Source of the DNA: Megalobrama amblycephala
Taxonomy: Eukaryota > Chordata > Actinopteri > Cypriniformes > Xenocyprididae
Length of the DNA stretch: 64,000 nt
Direction of reading: 5' to 3'
Assembly (NCBI RefSeq): GCF_018812025.1
Contig: NC_063057.1
Location: forward strand, 18,945,638 to 19,009,637
Shown here: one piece after another, positions 55,188-64,000 of the stretch
Layout: every line of letters starts with the position of its first letter
Position numbering within the stretch: the stretch's first letter is position 1
The notes under the pieces: generated by a model
What the model was told of the DNA's origin: nothing
Seen by the model: the letters and a program-made list of their open reading frames with translations, nothing else
Databases searched by the model: none
Position numbers and translations under genes: made by a program

Positions 55188-57688
55188 GGCCCCATTTACA
55201 CTGCACGGTTCAAGTGACCCAATTCCGATTTTTTCCTCCCATGTGGCACAGATCGGATATGAGTCGCGACCGTGTAAGCAGGAAAAAAGCGCATGGATTC
55301 CGATTTTCACAGATCGGTTTCAGGCCTCATTCATATGTGGTTATAAATCAGATATGAATCGGATACGTGCGTTTGCGCCTGCAGTGTAAGTGGACAGATC
55401 GGATATTCCCCTGTAAATGCGACTCCTGCGTCATTGAAAAGTGAGGGTTTTTTAACATTTCGCGGTACAGACATACCTATAACAAACGGAACATCTCTAG
55501 TTGACTGGCAGATTATTAATTTAATTTGTTTGTGTTAAATAAGAGGCGATCTGACGTTGAAATGTGTTGCTCTTCAAATCACACTGAGTGTTCGTTGTCA
55601 CTGTTGTCAGTGACGAAGGCTCGTGCACAGACGCGTGCTTCAGTCCCTATTCGTTCCATTGAAACCACAAAATAAAAAGCACACAAACTTGCAACTGCCC
55701 TTGATATACAATCACTGATGAATGCATTTGTTTTAATGACAAAAAAAAAAAAAAAAACCTAGTATACAGGGAGTGCAGAATTATTAGGCAAGTTGATTTT
55801 CTGATCATATTTTTTTCCCAAGCACATTTTACCAATTCCAATCCACATCAATCTTAATAACTACTATTAATATTGTTTTTAATCATTTATAAGTGATATA
55901 TAATTGTTCATGAAGGCTGGAAATGAAAAATGCCTTATATTCAGGTGTGCAGAATTATTAGGCAAGTTTTCTTTTACAGGCAAAATGAGCCAAAAAAGAG
56001 ATTTAACTCAGACTGAAAAGTCAAAAATTATTAAATACTCATGAGAAGGACGCAATACTAATGCAATACTAGAAATTGCAAAGTTAAAGCATGACCAAGG
56101 GACAGCAAAATGCTCATTGGGTCAGCGGGGTCATACAAAAACAGCTGGAAAAGAAAAGACACGTTAACAGCAAAATAATTAAGAATTAAGGTGAAGAATT
56201 AAGTGTGAAACCATCAGGAACCCTTTAGTCTCCAGCGCCACCATTTTCCAGAACTGCAACCTACCTGGAGTCTCCAGAAGTGCAAGGTCTCAGGATCTCA
56301 GAGACTTAGGTTAGCTAAAGAATCCTAAAAAATGACCCGCACTTGATAAGAATCACAAGCTGAAGTGTTATAAAATACATGAAGACTGGGTTTTTATAGG
56401 CCTTATAAACAGACAGCTTGAGAGTGACTCCTGAAGGACCAGCACCACATCCTCTTGTACCACTGTTTGAAGAATTTATCTTCCAGAATCTGGCAGTAAG
56501 TTTTGGAAGATCATTTTTAGTCCATCTCTGCAAGACAGACATTTCAGGATAAGAGATGGACTAAAAGTGAACTCAAACACCTTACTGCCAGATTCTGGAT
56601 AAATTCTTCAAACAGTGGTACAAGAGGATGTGGTGCTGGTCCATCAGGAGTCATTCTCAAGCTGTCTGTCTATAAGCCCTATTAAAACCCAGTCTTCATG
56701 TATTTTATAACACTTCAGCTTGTGATTCTTATCAAGTGCAGGTCATTTTTTAGGATTCTTTAGCTAACCTAAGTCTCTGAGATCCTAACACCTTGCACTT
56801 CTGGAGACTCCAGGTAGGTTGCAGCTCTGGAAAATGGTGGCGCTGGAGACTAAAGGGTTCCTGATGGTTTCACACTTAATTCTTCACCTTAATTCTTAAT
56901 TATTTTGCAGTTAACATGTGTCTTTTCTTTTCCACCTGTTGTTGTCTGACCCCGCTGACCCAATGAGCATTTTGCTGTCCCTTGGTCATGCTTTAACTTT
57001 GCAATTTCTAGTATTGCATTAGTATTGCGTCCTTCTCATGAGTATTTAATAATTTTTGACTTTTCAGTCTGAGTTAAATCTCTTTTTTGGCTCATTTTGC
57101 CTGTAAAAGAAAACTTGCCTAATAATTCTGCACACCTGAATATAAGGCATTTTTCATTTCCAGCCTTCATGAACAATTATATATCACTTATAAATGATTA
57201 AAAACAATATTAATAGTAGTTATTAAGATTGATGTGGATTGGAATTGGTAAAATGTGCTTGGGAAAAAAATATGATCAGAAAATCAACTTGCCTAATAAT
57301 TCTGCACTCCCTGTAGGATGGCGGATTCGAGCCCAAGAAGCTGTGAATATCTACCCGTACCCGAGTATTCTTCAACTCACACGCTTCCAGCAGAGCTGCG
57401 TACGTATACTGTCGTGAAGAATTTGTATTATTTTTATGCAGGGATGTAACTATTGCATTAAGAGGGTTTCTATATGAATTCATGTCAATAAATTAAGCTC
57501 AATGTACCATTGAAATTGATTTGTGATGTCAAATAGGTTATTTTTGGTACGTTTCGCCAAGTGCAGTGTAAAAAGGACACATCCGATACAGGTCACTTTT
57601 AAAAGAAATGTAAGCAAGTCGTCCAAAAAAATCGGATATGGTCAAAAGATCGGATCTGTGCATTAAGACTTGCAGTGTAAATGCGGCC
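55188..57688. mobile_element. Element with 3-bp TAA duplication
   Basis: TAA is at 55185-55187 and 57689-57691. The ends GGCCCCATTTACACTGCA and (rc) GGCCGCATTTACACTGCA are inverted. Internal CAGATCGGATA / ATCCGAT words occur in both halves. It is interrupted by the palindromic mariner at 55767-57313. Confidence 0.8.
55767..57313. mobile_element. Palindromic Tc1/mariner-like foldback, intact copy
   Basis: TA is at 55765-55766 and 57314-57315. The 1547-bp element is one inverted repeat with arms of about 770 bp meeting near 56540. The ends are CAGGGAGTGCAGAATTATTA in both orientations. Each arm carries a decayed start of a transposase gene. The left arm reads MSQKRDLTQTEKSKIIKYS from 55986, then after lesions SSATIFQNCNLPGVSRSAR (about 56233-56290); the right arm holds the same in reverse complement. 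The DDE catalytic half is absent from both arms. A degraded relative is at 1003-1925. Confidence 0.9.
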
Positions 57689-57740
57689 TAACAGTCTTTG
57701 GTTTCTCAGTCGACGAAAATATCCTCTTTAGCACCTTTAA

Positions 57741-58530
57741 GCCAGCAAAGAAATTTATACTTAAGATTTGGTTAAACTGCTTCAAAAGTATTAACTCCTG
57801 CAACCACACACATTTCACTTGTACTGTGAAATCTAGGTCTCTTTAAAAGAATAGTCATTGCATCATTGTAAGCAACTTGAAGTCTCTGTAAGCTTGCTAT
57901 CCTACAGTTTATCCACAAATGAGTAGTATAAAGTGGTGTACAATATGCTTTAAACAACGACATCTTCACTTCATCTGAGCATGAACTAAACTTACTTAGC
58001 CTGTATATAAATCATGCAGCTTTACCTTTTAATATCCTCATCATCTGTCATGTGCTCAGTAATAAATTTGACTCTCCTGCTGCGGTTCTTTTAATACTCG
58101 CATGTAATGTGCTGCACTTTTGAACTGCCCCATCCAGTAATAACAGCCTCTTTGCAAAGCCTGCATTAAATTTTGGCAGATTCACAACATAATTTGTGCT
58201 GAAATGTGCCCTACTAATGTTTAAGATCAGAGTAAAAGCCAGTTCAGCCAGTTCTCATAGAATTTAGGATTAGTACAGTAGTATCCATCCAGCTTTCTCA
58301 TTATTTCTTTATCACAGAGTTTCTGATTTGAATGACTGTCTTTATCATGTAAATATGGGTGGTCATGTGCCTGACTTCATTTAAATTGTGGACTTTATTT
58401 TATTTTTTGAAAACATTATGAATGTTTTGAATTCTTATATTCTTATAATTAAATAAATTAAAATAAATAATTACGTTTTATTGTATTTTTGATTTCTCAT
58501 TGTATTATTATTTGTTATGATAACATTTCT

Positions 58531-58533
<3 letters not shown>
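57741..58533. other. acss3 intron 8, no gene recognised
   Basis: AT-rich, with no recognisable element or exon. Confidence 0.4.

Positions 58534-58607
<74 letters not shown>
58534..58607. repeat. (TA)n microsatellite
   Basis: About 74 bp of uninterrupted alternating T and A. Confidence 0.98.
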
Positions 58608-58610
<3 letters not shown>

Positions 58611-58972
58611 CATTTATTTATTTATTCCAGGATTCTTGATTAATAGAAACTTGAAACTTATAACACAATTTACTTTAACGGAAATCTTTTATAATACACA
58701 ATACAATTTTATGAGCATAGTGGACCCAGCTAGATTAATAATAGCATAATAGAGATTGTCATTTAGTAGATGGTGCTCATTTACATTTTTTGACACCTCA
58801 TGAATATTTATGCTGCATAAAAATCAGTTGTGTTTTTTCCACACTTGGCTTATGTAAATCCTAGTAGCAATAATGAAGTTATATTTTTCACTAGAAAAAT
58901 AAACACAAGGCCATTATTTCCTTTTAAACTGGCTTTATTTTGCTGGCGTAATTATTATGCTATGACCCTTAA

Positions 58973-59287
58973 AGGGATAGTTCACCCAAAAATGAAAATT
59001 CTGTCATCATTTACTCACCCTCAAGTTGTTCCAAACCTTTATGAATTTCTTACATCTGTTGAACACAAAAGAAGATATTTTAAAGAATGTTGGTAACCAG
59101 ATAGTTGATGGTAGCCATTGACTTTCATGGTAAGGGGGAAAAAAACAATAGTATTGAAGTCAATGGCTACCGTCAACTGTCTGGTTACCAACATTCTTTA
59201 AAACATCTTCTTTTGTGAACAGGTTTGGAACAATTTGAGGGTAAATTAATTGATGGCAAAATGTTCATTTTTTGGCCAACTATCCCT
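58973..59287. mobile_element. TTAA-flanked palindromic MITE, 315 bp
   Basis: TTAA is at 58969-58972 and 59288-59291. The arms are inverted through almost the whole length: AGGGATAGTTCACCCAAAAA at the end, and AAAGAATGTTGGTAACCAGA pairing with TCTGGTTACCAACATTCTTT. This is the shortest complete member of the terminal family here. Confidence 0.9.
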
Positions 59288-59291
59288 TTAA

Positions 59292-60214
59292 TGAATACTT
59301 AAGCCATTTTTTATTTTTGTACTTAAATGACACAAGCATGACAGACATTTGCAAAGATGAAATGGAAGGAAGGGCAATTCAGCTCAACCCAAAGGAGCCA
59401 TGCAATGCGTGACTTTTGCACAAAAGCATAGGCTCTCAGTCCTGGAGTGTGTCTCTCATGTCTGCGCTATAACCTGCTGCTCTCAGTGTGGGTTTAAATG
59501 CATGCCAGAGGGCACGACTCAATTCAATAGAATTTTCCAGCTCAGAGAATCTACAGCGAACACTGTAAGATCAGGATCTGCCCTCTCACCAAGATCATAG
59601 GGCCGATGTTAACCCACACCTGCAGCAGGTCGCTGCGATAGATATGTCCACCTGGATTCCTGAATCTAATACATCCATGGATTTGTAAACATACTGTTGC
59701 AAATGGATACCATTGTTGCACAAGTTGTAGTGCAGTCTTTTTGCCTACTTACACTTTTGCACAATATAGTGAATTATCCTTGATATACATCAGTGTTATT
59801 TTCATGTTGTCATGAGCTTTTTTTCTTTACAGTAAGCTGCAATGTCACTCAGTTTTTGTTTCATTAAAGTTCCCCATTATGCTATTTTAAAGGTTCCTAA
59901 TTTTGTTTTGGAGGTCTCCTACAATATGTGAACATGCATCCATGGTCAAAAAACAGTTTCATTTTCTCATAATTTACATTGCAGCATCACGTCTTTTCTC
60001 ACAGTGTCTGAAACAGTTCCATAAAAGATCTGTTCTCTCTAAACCCCTCCCAAATTTTGATTTAGTTTTAGTCATAGTCTTTTGACTAAAATGCCATTTA
60101 GTTTATAGTCATTGTAAATTGTTTTAGTTTTAGTCGACTAAAATCTAAAGGGTTTAGTTAAATTGTAATGCATTAAGTAAGCATTTCTCTAACAATACAA
60201 TATAACAATATACA
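59292..60214. other. acss3 intron 8, no gene recognised
   Basis: Short frames only. A TTTTAGTTTTAGTC-rich stretch near 60060-60160 looks like a simple degenerate repeat. Confidence 0.4.
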
Positions 60215-60838
60215 ATATAACCCTCAAAATGGATCTTTACAAAGTGTTCGTCATGCATGCTGCATGCATGCATCGGATTATGTGAGTATTGTATTTATTT
60301 GGATGTTTACATTGATTCTGAATGAGTTTGAGGCTGTGCTCCGTGGCTAACGGCTAATGCTACACTGTTGGAGAGATTTATAAAGAATGAAGTTGTGTTT
60401 ATGAATTATACAGACTGCAAATGTTTAAAAATGAAAATAGCGACGGCTCTTGTCTCCGTGAATACAATAAGAAACAATGGTAACTTTAACCACATTTAAC
60501 AGTACGTTAGCAACATGCTAACGAAACATTTAGAAAGACAGTTTACAAATATCACTAAAAATATCATGTTATCATGGATCATGTCAGTTATTATCGCTCC
60601 ATCTGCCATTTTTCACTATTGTTCTTGCTTGCTTACCTAGTCTGATGATTCAGCTGTGCACATCCTGCCCTTGTCTAATGCCTTGAACATGAGCTGGCAT
60701 ATGCAAATATTGGGGGCGTACATATTAATGATCCCGACTGTTACGTAACAGTCGGTGTTATGTTGAGATTCGCCTGTTCTTCGGAGGTCTTTTAAACAAA
60801 TGAGATTTATATAAGAAGGAGGAAACAATGGAGTTTAA
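60215..60838. mobile_element. Partial reverse-oriented copy of the 47908-48856 element
   Basis: In reverse complement it matches about 47995-48625: AACCCTCAAAATGGATCTTT, TGTTGGAGAGATTTATAAAG, AATAGCGACGGCTCTTGTCT, CTTAGTCTGATGATTC-type words and GACTGTTACGTAACAGTCGG. The terminal AGGTGCC sequences are missing at both edges. An insertion/deletion around TACATATTAATGATCC distinguishes it. Confidence 0.8.
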
Positions 60839-62989
60839 ATTGTAACAAATTATTCGTCAACGACATTAACACTGTTTCCGAGAGCCTGGTCTTCTCTGAT
60901 TGGTCAGGTGACCCAGTCTTTTGTGATTGGTCTCCTTCTAGTGCGTATCGGAAACGAAACGTCAATTACCATATCTGAATTTCCTCAGCACTTGTATACG
61001 TAAGCAATAAGGTATGAGAGGCTGTGCTGTATCGTGAATAAGTCATGGCTGAAGGGCGTTGTTAGGCACGATGCGAAGTGCCTGCAACCCCTTCAGCACT
61101 AGCACCTTATTGCTTTTATAAAACGGTTACTGCAAAATACAAATATTAAAGCCAAAAATATGTATCAATGCAACTTTCATGAAGTAAAATCACTAAAAGC
61201 CTTCCTTCCGCCGGAAAAATAGTCCCTGACCGTGAACAGCAACAGAAATTACATTATTATGCCAGTAGATGGCGGCAAAGACTGTCTTTATGAGTGAGTC
61301 AGTCAGTAGCAAAGACTTTTACATTGAAAAGACTGAATTGTTGTGAACACGGAACAAGATGCAACTGTCAAATGCTTTGACTATCGCTGTCAGTCATGGG
61401 AAAACCCCTTAACTGTTAAAAGGACAAGATAATACATATGTTTATTAGGAACATAGGACAAGGACAGGAACGAACCATTTTATAAACAGTGATATAATCA
61501 GTAACGATCGCGTTGGTTTCACCATATTAATTAGAGCACGAGTCCTCATCCTTTTGAAGTGCATGCAAAGTGGATTTGCTTTTGCAGAGCAGAAAAATGC
61601 GTCTTCTTGACATATCCACAACACAAACTCTTCTAGTCTCAGATACAACTAGTGTATGAGGGCGGGCCAAAGTACATGCTGTTCACTGGCAAATGATTGT
61701 GCCTCTGAACATGACAGGCATTGAGATGTGGGGGGAGAGAAGGTGTGTGCTAGTGTATGGTGTTTTGACCCCAACAGACTCCAGCTTGTTGTAATGCAGA
61801 TCACGCGTATGTGACCTTGACTCGTATGTGAACTTGGTAATTGAATAGCTTCTGCATTGTTTGACCCTGAAGTGAAACAGGGAAAGGAACTTTAATATGG
61901 TTACTTGATCATAAACACTGACTCAGAGAGATTCAGTTATGGAGGGGGATCATATAGAGGAGATTGTGGTAAGATGTGTTGTCCTTTTAATCTAGTGAAC
62001 TGTGCACACGTTAAACTGTTTTTTTTTTTTTTGCATGTCAAACTAAATTTTCTATGTGGCAGGTGAAATGAATTTTGTTGCAAAGTAAATTTATTCAGGT
62101 TGTAAAATTTTAGAAATATAAAATATATATCAGTACTTGTTGGTGAATTTGCCAATTTAAAAAACAAAAAACAAACAAAAAAAACAACAGGTAAATTATT
62201 TGGCTAAAGATTAGCCATGAAACATTATACTTAAAACGGTAGTTGTATCAGAAGCGTTGGGGTAAGATGTGTCAAGAGATTTGCCTCCAAATACAAATTC
62301 TATTACAAATTGTTTTACTTTATTCAAATATTCTAAACATTAAGTTGTTTCTTAACTGTTTTATGAAAATATAAATAATATGCAACAAAATTAGACTTTA
62401 GAATAGCATTGTGCACTAGTATAAATCTTCCGTATTTGTAATAAACTCATTAATTTTCATGAACCATGTGGGGTTTGGGGGGAAATCTTGAAATTGAGGT
62501 TCCCAGTGTAATATAAATGAAATATATACATTTAAGATATAATACAAATTACTACCTGTATCATTATATTTATTTGCATTTGATTGATACAGTAGTTATT
62601 ACATTCATATATTAAATTTTTCCAGTATGTTTTTGTTAAACTTGTTGTATATACTGTGCCGTTATCTATCTGCAAAATCCATTGTCTGCAATTAACTTTT
62701 TATTTTATTAAGTATCAAAATTTGCTTCCAGATGTGGCTTTTCAAAGTCATTATTTGTTTTGTTTTATAAAAGTAAATTATATAGGCCTATTTTTATAAC
62801 GTTGTATAAAACGTCAAAACCTTCAATCTAGTCAGTTAATTATTAAATTAATTATTGTTTATATAATTAATTATTAGTCATTTATGAATTAATAAGTTGT
62901 TAATCAGATGTTACAATAAAAAAAAACACGTCATGTAAATTTTTCAGCAATTTTAAACTTTCCAAAAAAAAAACTACTTTTTCGAACTC
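60839..62989. other. acss3 intron 8, unresolved repeats, no gene
   Basis: About 60890-61140 has CpG words and CACCTTATTGCTTTTATAAA typical of a fish DNA-transposon end, but no partner end was found. 61900-62980 is AT-rich. No ACSS3 exon was recognised. Confidence 0.4.
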
Positions 62990-63971
62990 CTAGGCCGTTG
63001 CTCCGATTTTCATGAAAATTGAACCAGATCATCTTCAGACCATGCTGACAAAAAGTTATGGAATTCAAGTCGATTTGTCAAACCATTTTCGACAAACACG
63101 TGAATGAATTTTACATAGTGCTTGCCAAAATAGACGTAAGGTTGTATCTCTGCAATGCTTTATCTCATTCAGACCAAACTTGGTACATGTTATCACAAGC
63201 ATGACCTGAGGCTACATGCAGTGTTTCGGACCTACTGGTCCGGAGATATGAAAAATGGCTCTTTTTGCTTATAACTTCTCAACGGTTTGCCCAAAAATCA
63301 TAAAATGTGTCTCTTTAGATTCGGAGCAGCATACTGAGTCGAATGCATTTTGGATTTTGTAGTAAAATGCTGTATTTTATGAACACATTAGCGTATCGTT
63401 ACAAAACTCGGTATGGGTCATCGGCACGATGCCCTGAAGGACCCTGAGAAGTTTTGTACCAGCGAAATAATTACATGCTTCTAACTTTTAAAGCAGAACT
63501 AAGTAACTTTTTTTTACCTTCATAAATAGTTTTCTAAGTCCTTACGATGGGTAATTGACTTGTAGTGGTGTGTTTGAGGCGAACACTAACCCCATCTGGC
63601 ACGTCTACGCCAGAATACAGCACTTGCAAGTTGAGCTGCACCGACCCGAAACAATCTCGCCTCATGTTCACGTTCACGCGAGAGTGACAAAATGCTTTAC
63701 GGTAATTCAAAAACAATGTATATATTATGACTTTATAAGACAATTTCTAAAATTACCCACCTCCACGGAGTGAACTGTATTTGCAAATTACCCACCTCCT
63801 CTTTCTTGTACTGTATTTGCAAAACTACTGCGCTGGTGAGCGTTGTAGTCGTTGTAGTTCAGAGCTGCGCTTGGAGTATTTACGACAGTGTGATTCACTG
63901 AAGGAAACTGTAGGGGGACCTTCGCAAATCTTGCTGAGTTCTGCTTTAAATGTGATTGACTTATTTTCACG
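62990..63971. repeat. Unclassified long interspersed repeat fragment
   Basis: The sequence GCCGTTGCTCCGATTTTCAT, then ATCTCATTCAGACCAAACTT, then TTATAACTTCTCAACGG is in the style of the long non-coding repeat at 20411-22990, although direct identity between the two was not shown. It is interrupted at 63492-63945. Confidence 0.4.
63492..63945. mobile_element. TTAA-flanked element at the right edge
   Basis: TTAA is at 63488-63491 and 63946-63949. The ends AGCAGAACTAAGTAA and (rc) AGCAGAACTCAGCAA are inverted. The 454-bp body has a repeated AATTACCCACCTCC word (63754 and 63785) and no recognisable coding sequence. Confidence 0.8.
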
Positions 63972-64000
63972 GGAGTCATCTCCTGAGATTGCTGAATCCT

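Larger units (their letters stand above)
54687..57736. mobile_element. TTAA-flanked element hosting two further elements
   Basis: TTAA is at 54683-54686 and 57737-57740. The termini AGGTGCTAAAGAGGATGTTT and (rc) AGGTGCTAAAGAGGATATTT are inverted. Without the insertion at 55188-57688 it would be about 0.55 kb. Its AGGTGC ends resemble those of 47908-48856. Confidence 0.85.

Overview
This window is vertebrate nuclear DNA. The repeat content points to a teleost, most likely a cyprinid (zebrafish/carp group); the species is an inference. Coding sequence is sparse (about 1.4 kb of 64 kb). It lies in two recognisable genes arranged head to head: the first coding exon of lin7a on the minus strand (16977-17016) and eight exons of acss3 on the plus strand (31048-50372). 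The same neighbours in the same divergent orientation are known from human chromosome 12, which supports both calls. No bacterial-type operon, CRISPR array or novel enzymatic system was found.

Layout. 1-16976 is read as lin7a intron 1, whose next exon is not in the window. 16977-17190 holds the lin7a start codon, 5' UTR and a CpG-rich promoter. 17200-30900 is the intergenic region between the two promoters. 31048-50372 carries acss3 exons 1-8, about 446 of an expected ~690 codons, ending in the middle of the adenylate-forming domain. 50373-64000 is acss3 intron 8, still open at the right edge. ACSS3 is a mitochondrial short-chain acyl-CoA synthetase. The exons here encode a candidate mitochondrial presequence, the N-terminal domain, the P-loop-like motif (split between exons 5 and 6) and the SDLGW motif. 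Intron 3 has a GC-AG boundary.

Most of the rest is DNA transposons, often nested. Target-site duplications can be read at many insertions and sort the elements into groups. (i) At least twelve elements have TTAA on both sides, most with long inverted repeats; many share termini close to AGGGTTAGTTCACCC. (ii) Six hAT-like elements have 8-bp duplications (five exact), plus one older candidate. (iii) Tc1/mariner/pogo-like elements are flanked by TA. (iv) Some have 3-bp TTA or TAA duplications. Notable structures are a four-deep nest at 6831-10073, a three-deep nest at 11636-13705, a 1.5-kb palindromic mariner carrying the start of a transposase gene in both arms, a pogo-like element, and a RecQ-like helicase fragment inside an element with a 9-bp duplication that lies inside a hAT. 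Two LINE reverse-transcriptase fragments are each split by a younger DNA transposon.

All identifications come from reading the sequence. Element names from Repbase are deliberately not assigned.
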